64,000 nucleotides of DNA from Undibacterium umbellatum (GTDB lineage: Bacteria > Pseudomonadota > Gammaproteobacteria > Burkholderiales > Burkholderiaceae_D), in contig NZ_JACOFX010000011.1 of assembly GCF_014284125.1 (NCBI RefSeq), forward strand, positions 1-64,000, in the 5' to 3' direction. Position numbers and translations under genes: made by a program. Positions 18,443-27,495 of this stretch are shown piece after piece. The notes beneath the pieces are model-generated. The model had not been told where the DNA came from. It did not search any database and saw only the letters and a list, made by a program, of their open reading frames with translations. Positions within the stretch are counted from its first letter, which is position 1. Every line of letters starts with the position of its first letter.

Positions 18443-20413
18443 TCAAAACTCCTCCCAGTCCTCCGCTGAATTTTGCGCTTTGCCGCCAGCCCGCGCTGGC
18501 GCCGCCTGGCTGGCTTTTGGTGCTGCCGCAATTTTCGGTGCAGCAGATGTCGCAGGTTTTGCTCTCTGTACAGATGTAGGGACGCTGGCGACTGCTGCCA
18601 CTTGCCTGCCATCATCAAGCTTGAACATGCTGATGATTCTCGACAAATGCTCTGCCTGTTCTTGCAGGCTTTCGGCAGCAGCGGCGGCTTCTTCCACCAG
18701 GGCGGCATTTTGCTGTGTCATTTCATCCATCTGGGTGACGGCGCGGTTGACCTCTTCTATGCCTGAGCTTTGTTCCTGGCTGGCAGCAGTGATTTCGCTC
18801 ATGATGTCAGCCACCTGCTTGACCGAGGTGACGATCTCGCCCATGGTCTGGCCTGCTTCATCCACCAGGCGCGCACCGGAATCGACCTTGCCTACCGAGT
18901 CATCAATGAGGGACTTGATTTCCTTGGCAGCCGTGGCAGAGCGTTGTGCCAGGTTGCGCACCTCGGATGCCACAACAGCAAAACCGCGCCCTTGCTCACC
19001 GGCACGGGCAGCTTCCACTGCAGCATTCAGCGCCAGGATATTGGTCTGGAAGGCAATGCCGTCAATCACGCTGATGATATCGACGATCTTTCTGGAACTG
19101 TCCTTGATCGACACCATGGTGTTGACTACTTGCGACACCACCTCGCCACCCTTGCCTGCCACAGTAGCGGCAGAAGCCGCCAACTGGTTGGCCTGGCGCG
19201 CATTGTCGGCATTTTGCCTGACGGTGGAAGTCAATTCTTCCATCGACGAGGCGGTTTCTTCCAGTGAGCTGGCCTGGCTTTCGGTACGCGCAGACAAGTC
19301 AGCATTGCCTGATGCAATCTCGCCGGAGGCGAGCCGGACTGAACCACTGGTGGCGCGTATGTCGATGAGCACCGCCGCGATCTTGTCGACAAAGCGGTTG
19401 AACGCTTCGCTGATTTGCGCCAGTTCATCACGGCCATCGGCAGCCAGGCGACGGGTCAGGTCGCCTTCGCCTGTCGCGATATCGGCCATGGCATCTCGTA
19501 CCAGTTCAAGACGCTTGAGGGCTCGTGCAACCAGAGTGGTCAACAGAAGTGCAGCAAGCGCCACGACGATGATGGCGGTGACAGCCGATGTCGTCAGCAT
19601 GGCGGACAATGCCTGCGTGGCCTCGGCACGGTCAAGCACGGTCGCCAGCAGCCAGTCAGTGCCAGCGATTCTGGTGACATACAGCATGCCATCGCGGCCA
19701 TTCAAATGAATGATGCTACTGGTCTTTGATGCCTCGGTAGCCGTCAATACTTCCGTCGTCAGCTTGGCATCCAGTTCACTGAGTGGTTTGAGTGTCAGTT
19801 TTTCATTGGGATGGGCGATGATCTTGCCACTACCATCGAGCAGAAAGGCATAACTGGCAGGGGTAGGTTTGATGGAGGCGACATTGCTGGTCACAGCATC
19901 AAGCATGACATCGGCTGCCGCCACTGCCTTGATACCGCCCTTGGGGCCGATGGGGTCGGCAAAGGTAACCACCAGTTTGCCAGTGCTGGCACCGATATAG
20001 GGCGTGGTAATAATGGGGCCGCCTGCTTCGCTGGCCTTGATATACCAGGGCCGTGCAGTAGGATCATAATCGGCAGCCCGTTTGCGCTCTTGCGAAAACA
20101 CCGCGCGCTTGTCAGCAAAACCTATATAGGCCATGTCAAACACACCAGCCTGTTCGCCCGCCTTGAGTGCGCCCAAAGGTTCTGGCAATTCCGCCGCCAG
20201 CTTCAGCGAAGCAACTGCGGCCTGCTTGGACTTGACCCACTCGGTAATGGCGCTCGCGTGGCTTTCAGACAATTGCAATAACTGGCTATTGAGCGCATCC
20301 ATGGTGCGCGAGCGCGTGGTAAAGAAATTCGCTACTACCATGGATAACATGGCTATCACTACTATGGTCACACAAATGCTGATGAGCTTTCTACGCAGTG
20401 ACGAGAAAAACAT
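18443..20413 (-). CDS. Methyl-accepting chemotaxis protein (dCache sensor)
   Basis: A 656-residue chemoreceptor: helix about 8-30, periplasmic dCache_1 domain (about 35-275, with [20 protein letters not shown], as in the amino-acid-sensing class), helix about 280-302, HAMP about 303-355, then the signalling domain with the tip [17 protein letters not shown]. The C-terminal tail is long, Ala/Pro/Lys-rich and ends DWEEF, similar to the pentapeptide tethers that bind CheR/CheB. Start ATG 20413 follows GGAG. Monocistronic with a clear terminator. Confidence 0.93.
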   Translation of the reverse strand: MFFSSLRRKLISICVTIVVIAMLSMVVANFFTTRSRTMDALNSQLLQLSESHASAITEWVKSKQAAVASLKLAAELPEPLGALKAGEQAGVFDMAYIGFADKRAVFSQERKRAADYDPTARPWYIKASEAGGPIITTPYIGASTGKLVVTFADPIGPKGGIKAVAAADVMLDAVTSNVASIKPTPASYAFLLDGSGKIIAHPNEKLTLKPLSELDAKLTTEVLTATEASKTSSIIHLNGRDGMLYVTRIAGTDWLLATVLDRAEATQALSAMLTTSAVTAIIVVALAALLLTTLVARALKRLELVRDAMADIATGEGDLTRRLAADGRDELAQISEAFNRFVDKIAAVLIDIRATSGSVRLASGEIASGNADLSARTESQASSLEETASSMEELTSTVRQNADNARQANQLAASAATVAGKGGEVVSQVVNTMVSIKDSSRKIVDIISVIDGIAFQTNILALNAAVEAARAGEQGRGFAVVASEVRNLAQRSATAAKEIKSLIDDSVGKVDSGARLVDEAGQTMGEIVTSVKQVADIMSEITAASQEQSSGIEEVNRAVTQMDEMTQQNAALVEEAAAAAESLQEQAEHLSRIISMFKLDDGRQVAAVASVPTSVQRAKPATSAAPKIAAAPKASQAAPARAGGKAQNSAEDWEEF

Positions 20414-20988
20414 ACCAGTTCTCCAATACTTTAAAAAGTCGGGCAGGATAGTTTACAACGCGAACTTTTGCAGAATAGCATTCATTTCATGATGCGGTAA
20501 ATACAGTAGCGCTACAAATAAGCTGACCGTATTTTCAGTTGTTTCTTATATGGGCATGAACATCCTTTGCATTGTCCCTGTTTCGGCACAGTTGCAATTT
20601 TGCGACGTTGCCACATACCAATAGTGTTGATATCGACAGTCTGGATCCTGGTCCCATCTCGCTCTTCAGCGGAGGATATTCTGTCATTTTTCTTAACATC
20701 CTGCCGCACTGCGGCAAATGCGAGTGTGGTTGCAATTGTTAATTTTCTTTATGAACCAGTTTGTATTTGGCCTGGCCTTTGATTTCCTGCTAAAGCACTG
20801 CTATCTTTAGTCGCACACGAGTGCGCATTCACTTCAGACCTTGCCAGCAGATAAGCAATCATCCAATACCAGCGCCACTGCCTACGCAGACCAGGCAAGC
20901 CTGATTTTCATGCTGCACCTGAACAAAATACGGACCGTGTAATATCTTGCAACAATTTTACCGTATGCAGCCCGATGCATGAACTATC
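20414..20988. other. 575-bp intergenic region, no gene seen
   Basis: Separates the divergent dCache receptor and RDD genes. Short open frames here have no family resemblance or good start signals. No strong hairpin or repeat was noticed. It presumably holds both promoters, but I could not place them. Confidence 0.4.
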
Positions 20989-21609
20989 ATGGATCGGATT
21001 CCTTTCAATTTGACTTTACAAGCAAAGATGGATGCACTACGCGCACAATTGCATGACACTTACACGTCAAAAGAGACGGGGGACTTACTCGCGCTGGGCG
21101 TCAGGCCAGGCTTGCACGAGCATGAGTATGCCACGATAGAATCGGTACTGTCAGTGCGTGGCGTCGATATTTCAGCAGTACAGGAACAGCGCCGCCAGCG
21201 TGTGAGAACGACAGAAGTGGCCGATACCAAGGATGAAAAACTGGCTGGCGTATCCAAGCGTGTGATAGCTCAGTTCATCGATACGGTAGGTGTGGCGCTG
21301 TTGCTGGCGCTACTGGGTTTGCTGATCACGGTGACCATGCCCAATCTGTTCAAACAAACCAACCGGGTGATCTTGATCTTGTGGTTGCTGTACCTGTTGT
21401 TCAAGGACGGCTTTGATGGACAGAGCCTGGGCAAGCGCGTCATGAAAATACGTGTGGTGCATGCTGACACTGAGCATCCCTGTAGTTTGCAGCAATCCTT
21501 GTTGCGTAATCTGGCTGTGTTGACGGTGGTAGATTGGGCTTTTGCACTGGGGCGCAAACAGTTGCGGCTGGGGGATATGCTGGCGAGGACCAAGGTGGTG
21601 AGGGAGTAG
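20989..21609 (+). CDS. RDD-family membrane protein
   Basis: A 206-residue protein. A soluble N-terminal part (about 1-85) has a helical heptad-like start. It is followed by an RDD domain with three membrane helices (TVGVALLLALLGLLITV, VILILWLLYLLFKDGF, LLRNLAVLTVVDWAFAL). The signature Arg and Asp are visible in VSKRVIAQFIDTVG and the conserved GQSLGKRVMKIRVV in the middle. Function of RDD proteins is poorly known (some act as transporters or assembly factors). Monocistronic. Confidence 0.85.
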   Translation: MDRIPFNLTLQAKMDALRAQLHDTYTSKETGDLLALGVRPGLHEHEYATIESVLSVRGVDISAVQEQRRQRVRTTEVADTKDEKLAGVSKRVIAQFIDTVGVALLLALLGLLITVTMPNLFKQTNRVILILWLLYLLFKDGFDGQSLGKRVMKIRVVHADTEHPCSLQQSLLRNLAVLTVVDWAFALGRKQLRLGDMLARTKVVRE

Positions 21610-21695
21610 TGGGTGGAACTTATGCTTATTGCATAGTTTCGACACAACTTCACCAGACTCATCGCCCTGCAATGATAGTGAATCGTATTTAAGTC

Positions 21696-21720
21696 ATTCC
21701 TGCGTGTTTTTGGCAGGAAT
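21696..21720. repeat. dRS3-like hairpin repeat (copy 2)
   Basis: ATTCCTGC-N9-GCAGGAAT, a perfect 8-bp dyad, 86 bp after the RDD gene. It is preceded by GTC, so GTCATTCCTGCGTG is the exact reverse complement of the 14-mer at the other copy near 13762. Confidence 0.5.
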
Positions 21721-21801
21721 TCACAGGACTAGCACTCCAGCGACGTTTGCAGCAAACTATTCGCTGCACGAACTTCATGCCTTGAGGAATTTTACGATTT
21801 A

Positions 21802-22173
21802 GGTATTTCAAATACCAGCACACGCCTTTTAAGACGTGCAGGCTGGGGGTAGCCCGGCAGCTAAATTCAATGCAATTTGAATCTCCGTTACATTGACGTT
21901 GCTTTTGACTTTGGGATTGCCTTTGATCTTTGCCGTTCCGATGTGTCGATGCCTTTGCTGCGAGGCAGAAAATGGAAAAAGAAATGACCGTTGTTTGAGC
22001 GAAGCGAGTTTCGGGCATTTCCCATTTTTTGACTTGCAGCAAAGGGGACCCCGCAGGGGCAGCGACGCCTCGGTCGCCTTTTTTCGCTTACTTTTTTGGC
22101 GAAGCAAAAAAGGTGAGTAGCTGCAGGGCTACCCCCGGCCTGCAATCATAGATTACGTGTGCAGGTATTTGAA
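21802..22173. repeat. Intergenic inverted-repeat element, family A
   Basis: The 25-bp arm at 21838-21862 (GCAGGCTGGGGGTAGCCCGG..) is the reverse complement of 22119-22143 with only two mismatches. Outside it, TTTCAAATACC(A/T)GCACACG on the left (from about 21807) pairs with the right flank ending about 22173. The left end also holds the palindrome GGTATTT-C-AAATACC (21802-21816). Inside are hexamer-like runs and the hairpin TTTTTTG-GCGAAG-CAAAAAA (about 22093-22112). No transposase is encoded. It behaves like a MITE or similar non-autonomous element. Most of the 746-bp gap 21610-22355 is explained by this and the two small repeats beside it. Confidence 0.65.
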
Positions 22174-22237
22174 AATCTAACTCGTAGAGTCTGCAATTTT
22201 GAATTTATTGCATTGCGCGGCATGCAACGAACGCCGC

Positions 22238-22269
22238 TGGAGCGCCAGCCCGGTGGAGCGCCAGCCCGG
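22238..22269. repeat. 16-bp direct tandem repeat, two units
   Basis: TGGAGCGCCAGCCCGG occurs twice in succession, and a third partial unit begins TGGA. It lies just outside the family A element. Confidence 0.7.
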
Positions 22270-22355
22270 TGGAATGACATCACTATTATCATGGCATCTT
22301 GAAGATGAGCACACCTGGTGACAGTAGCAAGATGCCTGTCATCGCAAAGCCATCA

Positions 22356-24107
22356 TCACAAGAAATTCGTTACATCAAAACCCACCAGGCTCAGGTTATT
22401 GATATTCTTCAAGGTGCCTACCAGCACGATTTCATCCGGTGTGATGTTGTTGACATCCAGTTGATTGATTACATACCAGATGCTGGCGTCGCCAATGATG
22501 TCAGCGGTGATCAGCACCATCTTGCTGGCGACGGTGGGGCCGGTGAAGGCTTTACCAGTGCCAAACAGGGCGGCAAGTTTTGACGAATCAAGGGCATTGC
22601 CCTGTACGGTCAACACATCGCCATTGGCCCATGCCTTGGGTGTCGTGGCGGCGGCATTCACGGCGGCGATCTTGGTAGTTCCTGTCTTGTTCAGAAAGGC
22701 AGAGAAATTCAATACGTCGCCACCCTTGCCTATCGTGAAATTGGTGATGGTATCAACACCATTGGCAACCGGGGTGATGCCAAATACATAGGTGTCAACC
22801 GCGATGCCACCCTGCATGGTGTCATGGCCACCGCCACCAGTGAAAAAATTGGCGTAGCTGGAGCCCTGCAGCAGATTATTGGCTTCATCCCCTTTGATGG
22901 TGGTAGTCACGGTTACCTTGGTGCCCGAGGTACCTGTGCTTGTTCCGGTGCTGGTGGTGGCCGGTGCAATCTGGCTCAGATCAACATAATCCACCTGCCT
23001 GATGTCGCCACTCAGCAGGGCCAGTGGCTTGCTGTCGAGGGTCAGGGTGTCCAGATTCAAATCGATCACCAGAGGGGTAGTCAATGCGCCTTTGCCGCTC
23101 AATAGATGATTGGTTTCATTGAGTGGAATATCAAGGTAGTTGACCTGCAAATCAGTCTTGACTGCATTCAGGATATTGGCGACCTTGCCGCCGATGAAAG
23201 CAGCGTTATCCAGTGTAACCGTCAGGTTAGCGACGTTATTGATACTGGCATGCGCAGTCGCCTTGCCGCTCAGCGTCAGCGTCGCCGTGGTATCCGTGGT
23301 CTTGACCAGAGTGCCAGTCAGGCCCGCAGGCACATTGGTGAGCTTGCCCAGGGCGGCGCCGATATTACCCTTGAAAGTGTCGCCAGTCAGGGTCAGGATG
23401 ATACTGCTGGTCATGCTGCCATCATTGAGCTGTTGCTCGACAAATGCCGGTGCTGAATAACTGATACTACCTATGGTAGGTGTTACTTCCGATGCCTGCG
23501 CCACTTTCAGGACCAGTTGTTCTACATTGGTGGGGGCAGCCGCGGCTTCGGCAGCCGTGGGCATGCGCCCTATCAATGTCGTGTACACCACGCTGGCATA
23601 TACCTTGGTTGAGGTAGAAATCTTGAATTCTTGCGACTGCGCAAACTGGTTTAGTATCTCACCACGCGCCATGCCGTTATTCATCTGCTCTACCCAGTAA
23701 CTACGCCCGGCAGCATCGGCTGCACGTCCCAGCACATTTTGGTAAATCAGATCCAGATACTGCGAATTCGACAATTTTGCCCCGTATTTGGCGACAAACT
23801 CTTCAGAATGTGCAAACACGTCGGCAATCTGGCTATTGCTGCCACCATTCCTGTGAACCCCCATCCAGAACACAAAGCCATCAGTATCAGGAATGCGGTT
23901 AAACGCGGCAAGATACAGGCGCACGATCTGCTCGGCAGCAGGGCTGTATTCCGGAGCAATCAAAAAACTGTATTCCACCCCGGCACGGGTAAGCAAGCCA
24001 GAATCCAGACGCGAGGCATACAAATCTACCGTCTGTTGATCGGGTTGTCTGTCCCACAGTATCTGGAACAAGCCTGTGATAAATTCTTTATTGGTTTTGG
24101 CCATCAT
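22356..24107 (-). CDS. DUF4214 protein with N-terminal DUF4214 and RTX-like C-terminal region
   Basis: A 583-residue protein. The N-terminal 180 residues contain DUF4214-type repeats (LFQILWDRQPDQQTVDLYASR, LYLAAFNRIPDTDGFVFWM, IYQNVLGRAADAAGRSYWV). The middle (about 215-330) is Thr-rich beta sequence, followed by a Ser/Thr/Gly linker. Near the C-terminus is a calcium-binding-like block (NNLLQGSSYANFF, GGGGHDTMQGG, VDTYVFG). The order is the reverse of the DUF4214 protein at 7429-8928. There is no signal peptide, so type I secretion is likely. Two adjacent ATGs start the frame; the first is at 24107. Confidence 0.82.
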   Translation of the reverse strand: MMAKTNKEFITGLFQILWDRQPDQQTVDLYASRLDSGLLTRAGVEYSFLIAPEYSPAAEQIVRLYLAAFNRIPDTDGFVFWMGVHRNGGSNSQIADVFAHSEEFVAKYGAKLSNSQYLDLIYQNVLGRAADAAGRSYWVEQMNNGMARGEILNQFAQSQEFKISTSTKVYASVVYTTLIGRMPTAAEAAAAPTNVEQLVLKVAQASEVTPTIGSISYSAPAFVEQQLNDGSMTSSIILTLTGDTFKGNIGAALGKLTNVPAGLTGTLVKTTDTTATLTLSGKATAHASINNVANLTVTLDNAAFIGGKVANILNAVKTDLQVNYLDIPLNETNHLLSGKGALTTPLVIDLNLDTLTLDSKPLALLSGDIRQVDYVDLSQIAPATTSTGTSTGTSGTKVTVTTTIKGDEANNLLQGSSYANFFTGGGGHDTMQGGIAVDTYVFGITPVANGVDTITNFTIGKGGDVLNFSAFLNKTGTTKIAAVNAAATTPKAWANGDVLTVQGNALDSSKLAALFGTGKAFTGPTVASKMVLITADIIGDASIWYVINQLDVNNITPDEIVLVGTLKNINNLSLVGFDVTNFL

Positions 24108-24425
24108 TGCACCCGCAATATTTGCAGCAAATGTTGAAATCGAAAAAAACGAGCATTCCTTGGTTTACGGCAAACTTTTTCAAAATTCCAGTGTCTCATG
24201 GCATGACGAAAAAATTCTCCTTCGGGAAACCGGGCAAATGTCTGGCTTGTCACACGGCAAAACCCTGATTGAAGCAGTAGATTTAAGGAGTATATGCCAA
24301 AAAATTTCAGCGCGATTCCTACAACAGCAGTTGAAAAGCCAGCCAATTCGATTTTGTTATCGCTGCATACTTGATAAAATATACATCATCCGCTCGTTGC
24401 CCTGACCAGCAGAAAGTACCACATC
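24108..24425. other. 318-bp divergent intergenic region
   Basis: Lies between the DUF4214 gene and the nucleosidase gene. No gene is visible. The last 80 bp before the nucleosidase are AT-rich (around 24370-24385) and probably hold its promoter. Confidence 0.4.
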
Positions 24426-25019
24426 ATGAAAATCGTCATTCTATTCCCTACCCAGACTGAAGCCAGCCTGTTCCAGCGCGAAGGCATCATCTCCATCGTC
24501 TCTGGCGTGGGCCTCACTGCCACGGCCCATGCAACCCTCAGGGCCATTTATGAATATGAGCCTGACATGCTCATCATGGCTGGCATTGCTGGGGCTTATC
24601 CGCATTCCAGCTTCAAGGTGGGGGATGTGGCGCTGGTAGAAAGTGAAGTCGAAGGCGACCTGGGCTTCTTTACTCCCGATGGTTTCACCCATCTGGCACA
24701 CCTGCCCATCGATATGGAATTTGAGCGCCGCCACACCCTGAACTGCCCTTATCTGCCAGCAGGCACAGAGTTTTTGCGGGCGCGCAGCATGTCACTCAAT
24801 GCTGCCATGGCCCACTATGTTGACACCGAATTCGTTGACCTGGAAAATATGGAAGGTGCCGCTTTCTTCTACACCTGCCTGCAAGAAGATCAGCCCTTCC
24901 TGGAATTGCGTGCCGTCTCCAACTTTGTCAATGTCGATAACGATGAATGGGATATGCAGGGTTCCATCAAGGCCATGACCAAGGCGCTGCATCAGCTACT
25001 CGATAACATACAACACTGA
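24426..25019 (+). CDS. Nucleoside phosphorylase/futalosine hydrolase-like protein
   Basis: A 197-residue PNP_UDP_1-type enzyme expected to cleave an N-glycosidic bond of a nucleoside. Family elements: VSGVGLTATAHATLRAI (about 24-40), MAGIAGAYP (about 51-59), GDVALV strand, and DLENMEGAAFFYTC (about 139-152), which carries the substrate-binding Glu-Met-Glu. A catalytic Asp-type position is in VDNDEWD. It most resembles futalosine hydrolase (MqnB), but no other mqn genes are nearby, so the substrate is open. The next gene follows after 9 bp. Confidence 0.78.
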   Translation: MKIVILFPTQTEASLFQREGIISIVSGVGLTATAHATLRAIYEYEPDMLIMAGIAGAYPHSSFKVGDVALVESEVEGDLGFFTPDGFTHLAHLPIDMEFERRHTLNCPYLPAGTEFLRARSMSLNAAMAHYVDTEFVDLENMEGAAFFYTCLQEDQPFLELRAVSNFVNVDNDEWDMQGSIKAMTKALHQLLDNIQH

Positions 25020-25028
25020 TTTTTACTT

Positions 25029-25670
25029 ATGCACGGACCAGACCCTTACAACAAACACCCCATGCAGGGTTTTCCCCAGGTTTGCTATATCAAGAATACC
25101 GTCAGCAACCCCAATATACTGATAGGTGACTACACCTATTACGACGACCCTGCAGATTCAGAAAATTTTGAGCGCAATGTGCTCTATCATTTTCCTTTCA
25201 TCGGCGACAAACTCATCATCGGCAAATTTTGTGCCATTGCCCGTGGTGTCAAGTTCATCATGAATGGTGCCAACCATAATATGGCAGGGGTATCGACCTA
25301 TCCCTTCCAGATATTTGGCAATGGCTGGGAAAAAACACCCATGGACCTGGAAGCCTTGCCCTACAAGGGCGACACCGTCATCGGCAATGATGTCTGGATA
25401 GGGTATGAAGCCCTCATCATGCCGGGCGTGAAGATAGGAAATGGGGCCATCATCTCTTCCCGCTCGGTCGTTGTCAGCGATGTTCCCGCCTACACCATCG
25501 TCGGCGGCAATCCAGCCAAGCCGCTACGCCAACGCTTTACACCGGATGTCATCGAGACACTGGAGCAAATTGCCTGGTGGGACTGGCCTGGAGAAAAAAT
25601 CAGCCGCCATATCAGTGTCATCACAACTGCCGACATTGGTGCCTTGAAGGCCTGTGCGCAGGCTGAGTAA
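25029..25670 (+). CDS. Vat/CatB-type xenobiotic acetyltransferase
   Basis: A 213-residue left-handed beta-helix acetyltransferase. The length and landmarks fit the Vat (streptogramin A) branch: YYDDPADSENFERNVLYHF near the N-terminus, the catalytic His in MNGANHNMAGVSTYPF (about residues 77-92), hexapeptide repeats (VIGNDVWIGYEALIMPGVKI) and GGNPAKPLRQRF. The family transfers acetyl from acetyl-CoA to streptogramin A or chloramphenicol. Many chromosomal members have unproven substrates, so a resistance role is not shown. It forms a likely transcript with the nucleosidase and cupin genes. Confidence 0.85.
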   Translation: MHGPDPYNKHPMQGFPQVCYIKNTVSNPNILIGDYTYYDDPADSENFERNVLYHFPFIGDKLIIGKFCAIARGVKFIMNGANHNMAGVSTYPFQIFGNGWEKTPMDLEALPYKGDTVIGNDVWIGYEALIMPGVKIGNGAIISSRSVVVSDVPAYTIVGGNPAKPLRQRFTPDVIETLEQIAWWDWPGEKISRHISVITTADIGALKACAQAE

Positions 25671-25711
25671 TGTAACCGCAGCTGCTTCGTTTTATTCTTG
25701 CAAAGTTCACC

Positions 25712-26041
25712 ATGAAAATTTCAGATATTCCCTTTGGTACCACAGACTGGTCTGCCATAGAAAAAACCGAACATCCCGGCATCACAGGCAAAGCCTTTTG
25801 GCGCACATGCAAGTTTGGTGATATCCGCGTGCGTATGGTCGAATACACCCCTGGCTACCTGGCAGACCACTGGTGCAGCAAAGGGCATATCCTGCTTTGT
25901 CTGCAAGGCGAAATGCAAACCGAACTCGACGATGGCCGCGTGCTGACTTTAACCGCAGGCATGAGCTACCAGGTGGCGGATGGAGCGGAGGCACACCGCT
26001 CATCCACCAGCACCGGGGCCAGTCTGTTCATTGTCGACTAA
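25712..26041 (+). CDS. DHCW-motif cupin protein
   Basis: A 109-residue single-domain cupin. The metal-site region LADHWCSKGHILLCLQGEM (about 50-68) matches the DHCW-type cupins, with His-53 and His-59 as likely ligands and a third His in GAEAHRSS. The function of this group is unknown. It starts 41 bp after the acetyltransferase and converges on the narK genes. Confidence 0.8.
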   Translation: MKISDIPFGTTDWSAIEKTEHPGITGKAFWRTCKFGDIRVRMVEYTPGYLADHWCSKGHILLCLQGEMQTELDDGRVLTLTAGMSYQVADGAEAHRSSTSTGASLFIVD

Positions 26042-26053
26042 AGCAATGTTTCC

Positions 26054-27436
26054 TCAGCAAGGCATTTCTGCACCTTTGCGTGAGTAATACCACCAGGTAA
26101 TCGCCATGCAGGAAATATAAAACGCGATAAACACATACAAGGCGGTGTCTGGTGCGCCTGTCATCTTGATGGAAGTACCAAAAGTTTGTGGGATAAAGAA
26201 GCCGCCATAGGCACCAATCGCCCCCGAGAAACCCAGCACAGCCGCTGACTCTTTGGCGGCTTCCACACGTGCCTGGCGCAAGGCGGCTTCGCCTTTGCCG
26301 AGCACGGCGCGTTCTCTCTCGGTCATGAAGATCACCGGTATCATGGCAAAGGTGGAGCCATTACCCAGGCCAGTCAAAACAAACATACAGATAAAAGACA
26401 GCAAGAACATCATGAACTGGTGTTCATGCAAACCTGGCAAAATACCCAGCAAGATCACCGCCACCATCGCCACAAACACCCAGAAGGTCAGGCGGGCACC
26501 GCCCAGTTTGTCTGCCAGTATGCCGCCAATGGGACGGGCCAGCGCACCAGCCAGGGGGCCAAGGAAAGCAAATTTGGCGACTTCCACTTCAGGAAACTGG
26601 GCCTTGATCAGCATCGCAAAGCCAGCAGAAAAACCGATGAAAGAACCGAAAGTACCAACATACAACCAGCACATCAGCCAGTTATGTTTGCGTTTGAAAA
26701 TCACCGCCTGGTCTGCAAAAGAAGCCTTGGCAGAAGCGATATCATTCATGCCAAACCAGGCCACCACCGTAGCCACGACGATAAAAGGCACCCAGATAAA
26801 CCCGGCATTGGCCAGCCAGAACATTTGATCCGTATTCGTTTTGGCCTGATGGAACAGGTAACCATCACCAGACACTGCTGCCCCAAACATCGCCGAAGAA
26901 ATGACAAACGGTGTCAAAAACTGCACCACGGACACGCCAAGGTTACCAATGCCGGCGTTCATGCCTGTTGCATAACCCTTGCGTGCCTTAGGGAAAAAGA
27001 AACTGATATTGGCCATGCTGGAACTGAAATTACCACCACCAAAACCGCACAGCAATGCCAGCACCAGCAAGGTTGAATAACTGGTGGTGGGGTCTTTCAG
27101 CGCAAAGCCCATACCAACCGCCGGGATCAGCAGACTGGCGGTGGATATGGCAGTCCATCTGCGGCCACCAAAGACCGGCACCAGGAAAGAATAAAATATG
27201 CGCAGGGTTGCGCCCGACAAGGCGGGCAAGGCGGTCAGGAAAAATAGCTGGTCTTTGCTAAAGTGAAAACCTGCCTTATCCAGATTGGCAGCCACCACAC
27301 TCCATAACATCCAGACAGAAAACGCCAGCATCAGACAGGGAATCGAAATCCACAAATTGCGGCTGGCGATACCGCTACCCTCTTTCCGCCAGAATTCAGA
27401 ATTCTCTGGTTCCCAATGACTTAATACATGACTCAT
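26054..27436 (-). CDS. narK: Nitrate/nitrite transporter NarK (second of pair)
   Basis: A 460-residue, 12-helix major-facilitator protein of the nitrate/nitrite porter family. The nitrate signature appears as GFGGGNFSSSMANISFFFPKARKGYATGMNAG (about residues 135-165). Arg residues typical of nitrate binding sit in helices 2 and 8. It probably moves nitrate in or exchanges it for nitrite in the inner membrane. It is the longer NarK2-like form and is 59 bp downstream of another narK. No nitrate reductase genes are in the window. Confidence 0.88.
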   Translation of the reverse strand: MSHVLSHWEPENSEFWRKEGSGIASRNLWISIPCLMLAFSVWMLWSVVAANLDKAGFHFSKDQLFFLTALPALSGATLRIFYSFLVPVFGGRRWTAISTASLLIPAVGMGFALKDPTTSYSTLLVLALLCGFGGGNFSSSMANISFFFPKARKGYATGMNAGIGNLGVSVVQFLTPFVISSAMFGAAVSGDGYLFHQAKTNTDQMFWLANAGFIWVPFIVVATVVAWFGMNDIASAKASFADQAVIFKRKHNWLMCWLYVGTFGSFIGFSAGFAMLIKAQFPEVEVAKFAFLGPLAGALARPIGGILADKLGGARLTFWVFVAMVAVILLGILPGLHEHQFMMFLLSFICMFVLTGLGNGSTFAMIPVIFMTERERAVLGKGEAALRQARVEAAKESAAVLGFSGAIGAYGGFFIPQTFGTSIKMTGAPDTALYVFIAFYISCMAITWWYYSRKGAEMPC

Positions 27437-27495
27437 GTCGTACTCCTTTTATATCGTTTTGCTACGGATACTCAATAATCTGACTGCTTTATTGC

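Noticed and set aside
18480..19709. 409-residue open frame on the plus strand opposite a chemoreceptor gene
   Set aside because: Antisense shadow: low-complexity Ser/Ala-rich translation, while the minus strand encodes a full chemoreceptor signalling domain.
24426..25019. Assignment as part of the futalosine menaquinone pathway
   Set aside because: The fold fits, but no other mqn genes are nearby and the family has several substrates.
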